From contig CAKPCB010000007.1 of the NCBI GenBank assembly GCA_934141245.1, positions 1 to 64,000 on the forward strand: a stretch of DNA of 64,000 bases, in the 5' to 3' direction. The translations under genes and the position numbers were made by a program. Of the stretch, positions 16,656 to 24,741 are shown piece after piece; the stretch's first letter is position 1, and each line of letters starts with the position of its first letter. The DNA comes from an uncultured Bacilli bacterium (GTDB taxonomy: Bacteria; Bacillota_I; Bacilli_A; RF39; UBA660). The notes beneath the pieces are model-generated. The model was given only the letters and a program-made list of their open reading frames with translations, ran no database searches and was not told the origin of the DNA.

Positions 16656-18162
16656 TTTCCATTATATATTTTTTATACCTAGTTTGTATTTCTTTTATAA
16701 AAACAGACTCTCTTCCTTTTTGTGTTAACAAATAAACCCTATTCTTTGTTCTGGTTAATGCTACATAAAATAGCCTTCTTTCTTCATCATATAGTTCACT
16801 TTTATTACTGACAAATCGCAATATTCTATCATCTTCTATTTTATTTGGAAATCCAGTTAATTCATCTATTACATTAAGAACAATAATATTATCCGCCTCT
16901 AATCCTTTAGATCTATGAACTGTTAAAAATTTTAATATTATATTTTTATCATTTATATATATAATCTCATCTTTTTTTAATATAAAATTATCATTTAATA
17001 CATCTTTTATATCAGCATTATTCCTTGAAATAATCATTATTTTCCCATATATATATCTAACCAAATCCTCAAAATCACTTTTTAAATCTTTATAATAATA
17101 AATTACAATAGGCTTATCTACAGTTATGTTTGATATCATGTTTTTATTGATTTGTTTTTTGTTTCTCATAATAAATTTTCCAGCAACATGTATTAACTGC
17201 TTACTGTTCCTATATGTATTCTCAAGTTTTAAAATTTTACTGTTATTAAAATATTTAGAAAAGTTTACAAAAATATTTAAGTCACATCCTGAAAATCTAT
17301 AAATAGATTGAAAATCATCACCAACACAGACAATATTCGCATCGGTTTTATCCGCAATTGCTTTTAGTAATAAATATCTAATATATGAAGTATCTTGAAA
17401 TTCATCTACAAATATATACTTATATCCAAGCATGATTTTATCATTCATTATTAATTCTCTTGCATAAATAATCATATCATCAAAATCTATGCATTTTATT
17501 GATTTAAGTTCATCCTCATATATAAGATAAATATTAATAACAATAAGTATAAATGCAATATCACGCTTTTTATAAACTCTATTTAGTATTTTAAGAAAAT
17601 AGTTATATTTATAACCCATAGACTTAAAAAGCATTATAAATTTAACTAATAATTTCTTAAATGATGATACCTCTAAATAGTGTTCTTTAATAAAGCAATT
17701 ATATTTTTCAACTAAATTAATAGTTTTGTTTACCCTTATCTTAAAATATATAAGTACATTTCTTAGCAAAAAATTATTATTAAATGCATATGTTTCAAAA
17801 AACTCCTCTACTATGTATTCAAGTAGATTAGATGGAACTATATTATAAGAAATATTAGCTTTAGAAAGTACACTAAGTGAGAGCTTATGAAATGTAAATA
17901 CATTAACGTTAACGTTTTGTATCTTATTTACAAGTGAATTTACAGCCTCGTTTGTAAAAGATATACATAAAATATCACTTGGGTTTACATTCTTTTTTTC
18001 TATTAAATACTTAATTTTTGAAACTATAGTAAGGGTTTTTCCACTTCCTGCACCTGCTACAACAAGTAAATTTTTACTTTTATCTAAAACAACATTTTTT
18101 TGAAAACCATCAAGCTTGTTAAAATAATCATTCATATTTATATTATTGTTAAAAATATACAA
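16645..18162 (-). CDS. UvrD/Rep-family DNA helicase, short form
   Basis: 505 residues. Superfamily 1A motifs appear in order: Q motif LDGFQKNVVL; Walker A AGAGSGKT; motif II VDEFQDTS; motif III GDDFQSIYRFSG; motif IV ENTYRNSKQLI; motif V TVHRSKGLEADNIIVLNV; motif VI ALTRTKNRVYLL. It should be an ATP-driven 3'-5' DNA helicase. At about two thirds of PcrA length it lacks much of the accessory 1B/2B subdomains. No clear ribosome site precedes ATG 18162; MNDYF (ATG at 18135) is another possible start. It lies downstream of phosphoketolase, after a terminator. Confidence 0.85.
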   Translation of the reverse strand: MYIFNNNINMNDYFNKLDGFQKNVVLDKSKNLLVVAGAGSGKTLTIVSKIKYLIEKKNVNPSDILCISFTNEAVNSLVNKIQNVNVNVFTFHKLSLSVLSKANISYNIVPSNLLEYIVEEFFETYAFNNNFLLRNVLIYFKIRVNKTINLVEKYNCFIKEHYLEVSSFKKLLVKFIMLFKSMGYKYNYFLKILNRVYKKRDIAFILIVINIYLIYEDELKSIKCIDFDDMIIYARELIMNDKIMLGYKYIFVDEFQDTSYIRYLLLKAIADKTDANIVCVGDDFQSIYRFSGCDLNIFVNFSKYFNNSKILKLENTYRNSKQLIHVAGKFIMRNKKQINKNMISNITVDKPIVIYYYKDLKSDFEDLVRYIYGKIMIISRNNADIKDVLNDNFILKKDEIIYINDKNIILKFLTVHRSKGLEADNIIVLNVIDELTGFPNKIEDDRILRFVSNKSELYDEERRLFYVALTRTKNRVYLLTQKGRESVFIKEIQTRYKKYIMEIKK

Positions 18163-18170
18163 TTAACCTA

Positions 18171-18195
18171 AAAAAAAATGACATAAAGTCATTTT
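18171..18195 (-). terminator. terminator of the phosphoketolase gene
   Basis: On the reverse strand AAAATGAC, a five-base loop, GTCATTTT and more T. It overlaps the stop at 18194. Confidence 0.85.
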
Positions 18196-20566
18196 AATGT
18201 AAATTCTTAGTTGCTTGTTCCCATGTCCAGTCCCTAATTTCTGGCATATCAATTCCATATTCATTTATATATTCTTTATGTTCAATTAACTTATCCTTGC
18301 ACCATTGATTTAATCTCGCTCCCTTATTTCCTAATTTGGGCAAATACTTCAATGCATCCATAACCAAGTGAAACCTATCTATTTCATTTTGAACTCTCAT
18401 ATCAAATGCAGTAGTTATGGTACCTTCCTCTTTATATCCATGCACATGTAAGTCTTTATTGTCTCTTTTATAGGTTAATTGATGAATTAAGGATGGATAA
18501 CCATGAAAAGCAAATATTATAGGTTTGTCTTTAGTAAAAATCGCATTATAGTCTTGATCATTTAAACCATGTGGATGTGATGAATTTGACTCTAATCGCA
18601 TTAGATCAACAACATTAACAACCCTAATCTTTAATTCACTAAAACTATTTCTTAAAATTGCAGTTGCAGCAAGTGTTTCAATTGTTGGGGTATCGCCACA
18701 GCAAGCCATAACTATATCAGGCTCACAGTTTTGATCATTACTTGCAAAATCCCATATACCAACGCCGTTTGTACAATGTTTTACTGCTTCTTCCATACTA
18801 AGCCATTGAGGCCTTGGATGCTTTGAAGCGATTATTACATTTATATAATTCTTGGTCTTAATACAATGATCAAAGCAAGATAATAAACAATTTGCATCAG
18901 GAGGTAAATACATTCTAACAATATCAGCTTTTTTTGTTACTAAATGATTTAAAAAACCAGGATCCTGATGAGTATATCCATTGTGATCTTGTTGCCATAC
19001 ATGTGATGCTAAAACATAATTTAATGATGCAATATCAGCTCTCCAAGCAAGGTTTTTAGTAACTTTAAGCCATTTTGCATGTTGACTTGTCATAGAATCA
19101 ACAATTCGTATAAATGCCTCATAACTATGCATAAATCCATGTCTTCCAGTTAATAAGTAACCTTCAAGCATTCCTTCACAAAAATGTTCAGATAAATATG
19201 AATCCATAATCCTACCACTAGGTGATAAATATTCATCATCATCGTATATTGAGGTATTCCAATCTCTATTATCAACATCAAAAACATAGTTAAATCTGTT
19301 AGATAATGCTTCATCTGGTCCAAACATTCTAAAGTTTTTATTATCAAAATTAAGTTTTAATACATCTCTTACGTATTTTCCAAGTTCTTTTGTATCCTGT
19401 GCAATAACAGAACCCGGCATTCTTACATTAACACCATACTTTTTAAAGTCAGGAATCTTTAAATCTTTTAATAGTAATCCACCATTCGCATATGGATTAG
19501 AGCCCATTCTCCTATCTCCAGTAGGAGCCAATTCTTTTAATTCCTTTTTTAATTGACCATTTTCATCAAAAAGTTCTTCTGGTTTATAACTCCTTAGCCA
19601 ATTTTCTAGTAATTCTAAGTTTTCAATTTTATTATCTAATGTTATAGGGACTTGGTGTGATCTAAATGTGTTTTCTATCTTTTTTTTCTGGAATTCTTTT
19701 GGGCCAGTCCACCCCTTAGGTGTTCTTAATATTATCATAGGATAACGAATACTATCAAAGTTTTCTTCGCTTGTATTTTCTTTTATTTCTTTTATGTCTT
19801 GTATTACTAATTCTAATACTTCAGCCATTCTTTCATGCATATATAAAGGATCACTACCCTCAACATAATATGGATGCCATCCCATTCCTTCAAAATAACT
19901 ATTTAATTCATCTTTTGATTTCCTTGCTAAAACTGTTGGATTGGCAATTTTATATCCATTCAAATGTAATATTGGTAATACAACACCATCATTTAGTCTG
20001 TTTAAAAACTTAGCTCCATGCCATGATGTTGCTAGTGGGCCTGTCTCTGCTTCACCATCACCTACAACACAAGCAGCTATTAAATCCGGATTATCAAGAA
20101 CAGCTCCAAACGCATGTGATAGGCTATATCCAAGCTCTCCACCCTCATTAATTGAACCTGGTACTTCAGGTGCAACATGTGATGAAACCCCTCCTGGAAA
20201 ACTAAATTGTTTAAATAATTTTTTCATGCCTAATTCATCTTCAGTTATATTAGGGTATATTTCGCTATAACTACCTTCTAGATATGTATTTGCTATCAAT
20301 GCATTTCCGCCGTGACCAGGACCCGAAATATAAATCATATTCAAATCATATTTTTTTATTATTCTATTTAAATGTACATAAATAAAATTTTGACCTGGAA
20401 CAGTTCCCCAATGTCCAACAATATTTGATTTTACATCACTAAACTCTAGCTTTCTTTTTAAAAGTGGATTATCTAATAAATATAATTGTCCCGCAGATAA
20501 ATAATTACATGCCCTAAAATATGCATCTATTTTATATAGCATTTCATCACTAAGTATCTTCTCCAT
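18194..20566 (-). CDS. xfp: phosphoketolase (xylulose-5-phosphate/fructose-6-phosphate)
   Basis: 790 residues, the usual size. Signatures are [47 protein letters not shown] and the thiamine-diphosphate site [18 protein letters not shown]. Further on is [20 protein letters not shown], a conserved XFP block. The enzyme cleaves xylulose-5-P (and often fructose-6-P) with phosphate to acetyl-phosphate plus a triose (or tetrose) phosphate, in the cytoplasm. With nifJ it marks fermentative carbon flow to acetyl units. It has its own promoter and terminator. Confidence 0.96.
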   Translation of the reverse strand: MEKILSDEMLYKIDAYFRACNYLSAGQLYLLDNPLLKRKLEFSDVKSNIVGHWGTVPGQNFIYVHLNRIIKKYDLNMIYISGPGHGGNALIANTYLEGSYSEIYPNITEDELGMKKLFKQFSFPGGVSSHVAPEVPGSINEGGELGYSLSHAFGAVLDNPDLIAACVVGDGEAETGPLATSWHGAKFLNRLNDGVVLPILHLNGYKIANPTVLARKSKDELNSYFEGMGWHPYYVEGSDPLYMHERMAEVLELVIQDIKEIKENTSEENFDSIRYPMIILRTPKGWTGPKEFQKKKIENTFRSHQVPITLDNKIENLELLENWLRSYKPEELFDENGQLKKELKELAPTGDRRMGSNPYANGGLLLKDLKIPDFKKYGVNVRMPGSVIAQDTKELGKYVRDVLKLNFDNKNFRMFGPDEALSNRFNYVFDVDNRDWNTSIYDDDEYLSPSGRIMDSYLSEHFCEGMLEGYLLTGRHGFMHSYEAFIRIVDSMTSQHAKWLKVTKNLAWRADIASLNYVLASHVWQQDHNGYTHQDPGFLNHLVTKKADIVRMYLPPDANCLLSCFDHCIKTKNYINVIIASKHPRPQWLSMEEAVKHCTNGVGIWDFASNDQNCEPDIVMACCGDTPTIETLAATAILRNSFSELKIRVVNVVDLMRLESNSSHPHGLNDQDYNAIFTKDKPIIFAFHGYPSLIHQLTYKRDNKDLHVHGYKEEGTITTAFDMRVQNEIDRFHLVMDALKYLPKLGNKGARLNQWCKDKLIEHKEYINEYGIDMPEIRDWTWEQATKNLH

Positions 20567-20592
20567 ACCCTCTTCTCCTTTATTCTAATATG

Positions 20593-20621
20593 ATTATATA
20601 ACAAAACAAAGCTTAACTCAA
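20593..20621 (-). promoter_or_regulatory. sigma-A promoter of xfp
   Basis: On the reverse strand TTGAGT (20621-20616), 17 bases, TATAAT (20598-20593). It ends 27 bases before the xfp start. Confidence 0.7.
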
Positions 20622-20694
20622 ATGAAAACTTTAAAATAATTTATACAAAGAAAAAAATAATGTGATATAATAATGGATATAGTATGAGGTGTTT

Positions 20695-21189
20695 ATGAAA
20701 AATATAATTAAATATACAATAATTGCCATATTTATAACATTCATGTTTAGTGGATGTAGCAGTAAAAAAGAAAATATGCTAAAACAATCCTGGATTCTAG
20801 ATAATGAATTAAAACCAAAAATAACATTAGAAAGAAGCAAAAAAAATGAAGTTGGTGGAATATTTTATACTGATTCACAAATAGAATTTAATCAGTTTCT
20901 AGAATACATTAAAACGTTATCAGAAAAAGGGTTTGAAGTTGATTGGAGATATTCTGACACAAAAACTATTGAGGAACTTGAAAATGCATATACAAGTGAG
21001 AACAGTAACAGTCCATTTAATGATGGCTATATAAATTTTAGGATGTGCAGTAAAGATGAAAACAAAGATTTATGTATTTTTATGCAATGGGCTGATAAAA
21101 AATTATATAATAAATTGCACAAAGACAAACCAACATCATATAGTTTTAAACTTGAGACTGAAAAAAAGAATATTAATATATCACAATAG
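20695..21189 (+). CDS. small lipoprotein of unknown function
   Basis: 164 residues from the ATG at 20695, with GAGGTG just upstream; an in-frame GTG at 20689 overlaps that site. The signal peptide ends in the lipobox MFSGCSSKK (Cys about 20), so it is membrane-anchored outside the cell. The mature part is charged and mixed alpha/beta, with CSKDENKDLCIFMQWADKKL near the end. I do not recognise a family. A TATAAT at 20666 could be its -10. A terminator overlaps the stop codon. Confidence 0.75.
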   Translation: MKNIIKYTIIAIFITFMFSGCSSKKENMLKQSWILDNELKPKITLERSKKNEVGGIFYTDSQIEFNQFLEYIKTLSEKGFEVDWRYSDTKTIEELENAYTSENSNSPFNDGYINFRMCSKDENKDLCIFMQWADKKLYNKLHKDKPTSYSFKLETEKKNINISQ

Positions 21190-21210
21190 AGTGTCACAGC
21201 TCTTTTTTTG
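21188..21210 (+). terminator. terminator after the lipoprotein gene
   Basis: AGAGTGT and ACAGCTCT form a short bulged stem (21188-21203) followed by seven T. Confidence 0.65.
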
Positions 21211-21226
21211 TGTGGTAATATATCTT

Positions 21227-22555
21227 TTATTGTATCAGTTGTATATAACTATAATTGTTGTTGATAAAGTTTATTTTATTATTATCGAGTGTAACAATAT
21301 AAGTATTTAATTTGTCTAAAAATCCCTGATCCTCATCATTATCAATGCAATATTTTTTTAATGCCATTAATTCTATTAGTTTAAAATGAGAAAATAAATC
21401 CATAATTTCTGTATCAGAAAAATATAAATCATTAGCTATACTCACTACATCAAATATGCATTTAACACTGTTAATAATTTTATATATTCTATCGCTATTA
21501 TTTAAGGTTTTTAATGTAGATATTAATTCTATATATTGCATATCATTCATTTTTGAACATGTAAAAAAAGTTATTGTTGATTTCTCTGGTTTATTTAGTA
21601 GTGCATCCAGATACCTATTTTTAGTAGCATCTACTATACTTTCTATAATTAATGTAGCGGATTTATTTATATAATCAATAGCTTCTACACCTAAATAAAA
21701 CTTTTTAATTAGCTCTTTATATGAATAGTTTAGTTTTTGACTAAATCTTTTTGAATCTAAGTAAAAGTCAAAATATAATTGTTTTATATTAACTTGGTCT
21801 AAATTTAACTCAAATATATTAAATTGAAAGTATTCTAAAATTATAGATGTCATTAAAACCTCTTCAAATATATTTATAGGAACATCTTTGTAATTGTCAT
21901 ATTTCATGGACAGAAGCTTTTCTATATTTTTACAACAAAATTTTTGACAAAATAAGTTTTCAAAATTGATATATTTTAAATATAAGTCAATATATTCAAC
22001 ACAATATAATCCGGTAATTGATAAAAACGAATTATAGTCAACAGTAATTGGCATGTGATGTGCATCATAGCTATGATTATATAATTTATAGAATTCCAAT
22101 ATACCCTCTTTTAATGTAGAATTATAAAAATAATTATCTGTTGATATAATTTTATTTTTAAATACAACATTATAAAAGAGTTTAGACTTTTTTAAAAAGG
22201 CTTCTAAATACTTATTACTAAGTTTATATATTGAATCTATATTTTTATACAGTATCATATTAATAACTTTGCTTAGTTCCTGCCTTTTTAAATAAAAACC
22301 AAGTACCCATAAATTTGATTGATTAATTCTATGTGCAATTTTTAAAGGCACCGAGCTAGAAAGATTTCCAGTATATTTCCCAACCCTATTTGTTAACAGT
22401 TGCATTAATTCAATTATGATTTCTTGGTATTTAGATTCATCAATAATATGATATTTTAATAATGCATTAACTAACGTTTCAAAATAATAGACATCAACAA
22501 TCTCTGATTTAATTAATAATTCAATTATTAGTATATTATTCATTATTACATCCAT
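21227..22555 (-). CDS. DUF6179-like conserved protein of unknown function
   Basis: 442 residues, mainly alpha-helical and without a signal peptide. The block RINQSNLWVLGFYLKRQELS and the long helical body fit my memory of DUF6179 proteins. Those are found in Firmicutes next to DUF6323 genes, as here. The gene overlaps its DUF6323-like partner by 20 bases, so the two are translationally coupled and probably act together. The reaction or role is not known. The domain name is from memory and unchecked. Confidence 0.65.
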   Translation of the reverse strand: MDVIMNNILIIELLIKSEIVDVYYFETLVNALLKYHIIDESKYQEIIIELMQLLTNRVGKYTGNLSSSVPLKIAHRINQSNLWVLGFYLKRQELSKVINMILYKNIDSIYKLSNKYLEAFLKKSKLFYNVVFKNKIISTDNYFYNSTLKEGILEFYKLYNHSYDAHHMPITVDYNSFLSITGLYCVEYIDLYLKYINFENLFCQKFCCKNIEKLLSMKYDNYKDVPINIFEEVLMTSIILEYFQFNIFELNLDQVNIKQLYFDFYLDSKRFSQKLNYSYKELIKKFYLGVEAIDYINKSATLIIESIVDATKNRYLDALLNKPEKSTITFFTCSKMNDMQYIELISTLKTLNNSDRIYKIINSVKCIFDVVSIANDLYFSDTEIMDLFSHFKLIELMALKKYCIDNDEDQGFLDKLNTYIVTLDNNKINFINNNYSYIQLIQ

Positions 22556-22991
22556 TTATTAATTCCGACTTTAGCTTGTCAAAATACAAATCTCTAAGTA
22601 ATTCTAATGAACCACTACAATCATTTTCAAAATGACAAAACATATATTCTATTATTTGATCATCAGTTAATTTATTATCAAATTCGTTTTGGTATATATA
22701 AAATATTTCAATCAATTCTTCAATTGTATCCACATAATTATCTTCATCAATGTATGAAGAATCATAGAACTTATATATAATAGTATCAATTATTGTATTT
22801 TGTGGTTCAAATCTTTCAAGTTTTTTTAATATATAATTTTTACTATTTATTAATCTAATAATTTGATTATTTGCTAAAATTAATCCTCTTTGATTTGTAA
22901 TATTATTTGTTTGTATTATCTTATTAATTACTAAATCAAGGTTTTTTTGTGATAAAATTTCTAAGGTTTTAATACCATTCAAATCATACAT
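22536..22991 (-). CDS. DUF6323-like conserved protein of unknown function
   Basis: 151 residues. The block KFYDSSYIDEDNYVDTIEEL, then IEIFYIYQNE, LTDDQIIEYM and CSGSLELLRDL, follows the DUF6323 pattern as I recall it. It is the first gene of a two-gene operon with the DUF6179-like protein. GGGAGGAG precedes the ATG at a good distance. It is cytoplasmic by sequence. Function unknown. Confidence 0.65.
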   Translation of the reverse strand: MYDLNGIKTLEILSQKNLDLVINKIIQTNNITNQRGLILANNQIIRLINSKNYILKKLERFEPQNTIIDTIIYKFYDSSYIDEDNYVDTIEELIEIFYIYQNEFDNKLTDDQIIEYMFCHFENDCSGSLELLRDLYFDKLKSELINGCNNE

Positions 22992-23084
22992 TTTAATCTC
23001 CTCCCAATACTTAATACACTAGTATCAAGAGTAATACAAGGCTTGAAAAAAAACGTATTTTATGATAATATAAAGCGCAAAATA

Positions 23085-23108
23085 AAGAAATAGACAGCTC
23101 TATTTCTT
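23085..23108 (-). terminator. terminator of the collagen-like gene
   Basis: On the reverse strand AAGAAATAGA, a four-base loop, TCTATTTCTT and then TATTTTG. A perfect 10-bp stem. Confidence 0.85.
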
Positions 23109-23133
23109 AACTTTCAACAGTTGTTAATTACAA

Positions 23134-23541
23134 CTAATCCAATTTAATAACACTAAGTTTAACATTTGTAGTACCATCAAAAATCAAGTCAGTATCTTGT
23201 TCTGATGTAATCATAAATGTTATTTCATCATCTTCAGTTAAACCAAATATAACAGATCCGTTAACTTTAGATATAGAGTTTGCTTTTCCCTCTACCTTTA
23301 TATCACTTCCAGGAAGTTTAGTTCCTGTTGCTTTTATACTAACAACATAATTTGTATCATATTCTATAAATATAGCTGGGCCAGTCTCTTCCAAAGGTAT
23401 TATTGCTTCCGTATTAGCTTTAATACTAATTCTTTGATTGCTGTTAGAATATCGTTCTCCATATGCGCCTACACCATTAGGATTCCCCCTTAGCACCAGG
23501 AATGCCTTGTTCTCCTCTTGGTCCTTGTAAACCAGCCTCAC
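23134..23541 (-). CDS. C-terminal part of a frameshifted collagen-like spore/surface protein
   Basis: Only the part below about 23488 looks real. From [20 protein letters not shown] onward it reads as a beta-rich, BclA-like C-terminal domain (AYGERY, then [20 protein letters not shown]) that normally follows a collagen stalk. The first 20 or so residues (from 23541) read the upstream gene in the wrong frame. Deleting one G from the G5 run at 23485-23489 joins it in frame to the Gly-Xaa-Xaa stalk encoded at 23477-23869. No ribosome site supports independent translation. Confidence 0.65.
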   Translation of the reverse strand: MRLVYKDQEENKAFLVLRGNPNGVGAYGERYSNSNQRISIKANTEAIIPLEETGPAIFIEYDTNYVVSIKATGTKLPGSDIKVEGKANSISKVNGSVIFGLTEDDEITFMITSEQDTDLIFDGTTNVKLSVIKLD

Positions 23542-23869
23542 CTTTTGGTATATAAAATGTTAAATGATGTACATTATTTTCAAAATCATCTTGTACTTCT
23601 GCCAATTCATTTGGCTCAATTGTTTCGGTTCCATCTATAGTTATGACTTGACTAATCCCAATTTTGCCAGGAAATCCTCTTGGCCCTTGGGGACCAATTT
23701 CACCCTCTTCACCCTGAATACCCTGAATTCCTTGAGGACCTATTTCGCCCTGTGGGCCTGTTGGACCTTGAATATAGCAATATCTTATAACCATATTTAT
23801 TTCTTTTTTACTATCTTTGAAGTTTTCATAGTCATTATCAAGGGAACATTCTTTTTGATTTTTACTCAT
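23477..23869 (-). CDS. N-terminal collagen-like part of a frameshifted spore/surface protein
   Basis: 130 residues from the ATG at 23869 (MSKNQKECS). Collagen triplets run [20 protein letters not shown] and continue to PRGFPGKIG, then a short non-collagen insert, then [19 protein letters not shown]. The frame then stops (GES*), just after a G5 run. The missing globular C-terminus is encoded in the next frame. Such collagen-like proteins form hair-like surface layers on spores in Bacillus. The spore link here is inferred from the neighbourhood and the C-terminal domain. Confidence 0.7.
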   Translation of the reverse strand: MSKNQKECSLDNDYENFKDSKKEINMVIRYCYIQGPTGPQGEIGPQGIQGIQGEEGEIGPQGPRGFPGKIGISQVITIDGTETIEPNELAEVQDDFENNVHHLTFYIPKGEAGLQGPRGEQGIPGAKGES

Positions 23870-23963
23870 AAAATTTCCCATTCCTTTTTATTTTATTCAT
23901 ATGTAACAAAAAAATAGATGATAGTTATAATGGTCAATTCATTATATTGGAAAACATTGCAAA

Positions 23964-24434
23964 TTATTTTTTTCTTTGCCATCTTAAACTTAATTTCTTT
24001 TCATTATTAGAATCATAAATTGCATCGATAAAGTTTACAGTGTCATAATCATCTATAAAATCATCAAAATCTATATCTTCTTTTATATAACCAACAGATT
24101 TTAAAAAGCTCATCTTAATTAAATCTGTCTCAATAGCATATTCCTCTACCGCATTTAAAGTCCTATAATTAAAATAATTATAATAATATCCTATTCCTCT
24201 ATGGCACTCTAAAATATCTTCTGGAATATCGTAAGTACAAATATATCTTCCTTTTAATATTCCTAAATATAAAATACTGTCCTTTTTTTGAAAGAAATGC
24301 AAATATTTTTTATTCTTATTATATTTATGAGTACTTATTTCTGAGCAGGAAAAATTAGAGCCAACATTTAAAAAGTCTTTATTTGCGAAGATTAAATTTA
24401 TCTCATCTTCTTTGCAAACTCTGTAAACTATCAT
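23964..24434 (-). CDS. hypothetical protein (156 aa)
   Basis: 156 residues, cytoplasmic, rich in Tyr, Asp and Asn. It begins MIVYRVCKEDEINLIF and has KKYLHFFQ, CTYDIPEDILECHRGIGYYY and EEYAIETDLIKMSFL. The start MxVYRxC with later Tyr/Glu blocks is faintly like an ADP-ribosyltransferase fold, but I cannot support that. No clear ribosome site lies before the ATG. It sits between the collagen-like gene and a candidate small RNA. Confidence 0.6.
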   Translation of the reverse strand: MIVYRVCKEDEINLIFANKDFLNVGSNFSCSEISTHKYNKNKKYLHFFQKKDSILYLGILKGRYICTYDIPEDILECHRGIGYYYNYFNYRTLNAVEEYAIETDLIKMSFLKSVGYIKEDIDFDDFIDDYDTVNFIDAIYDSNNEKKLSLRWQRKK

Positions 24435-24573
24435 ATGTCATTCACATCCAATCTGAATCTATATATTAGATAATTTGTATTTTAAAATAATTTTTTAATA
24501 TAATGGTCCTAAAACAATTATATCATGAAATTTAAAGTGGATGTCTTATAATACTAAAGAACTTTTAAGTCAA

Positions 24574-24674
24574 ACAAAAATGGAGCCTTTCGGCTCCTTC
24601 AGGGGGTTTTGGTTGAATATACTCTCACATTATATTATCGTAAGAGCATTCATGCATGACTTTTATCATCATGC
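24574..24674 (-). ncRNA. candidate small RNA A (about 100 nt)
   Basis: The transcript is predicted from a strong promoter (24681-24709) to an intrinsic terminator (GGAGCC, loop GAAA, GGCTCC, then ATTTTTG on the reverse strand, 24597-24574). Two further hairpins lie before it: GCATGA/TCATGC (24673-24653) and CTCTTAC/GTGAGAG (24645-24621). A linker contains CCCCCTGA (24606-24599), probably unpaired. No ORF longer than 8 codons exists. It could instead be the 3' untranslated end of recG, which stops at 24742. This stretch covers the roughly 300-base gap before recG. Confidence 0.55.
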
Positions 24675-24680
24675 ATCTTA

Positions 24681-24709
24681 ATAATAATATGGTTTTAAAT
24701 AAAAGTCAA
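24681..24709 (-). promoter_or_regulatory. sigma-A promoter for candidate small RNA A
   Basis: On the reverse strand TTGACT (24709-24704), exactly 17 bases, TATTAT (24686-24681). It lies just past the recG stop, with no protein gene starting for 250 bases downstream. Confidence 0.65.
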
Positions 24710-24741
24710 TTTGATTTTATTAAATTTACAATAATATTTTT

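Noticed and set aside
23490..23541. Separate start for the 23134-23541 ORF
   Set aside because: The first residues read the collagen gene in the wrong frame and no ribosome site precedes the start; a frameshift explains it better.
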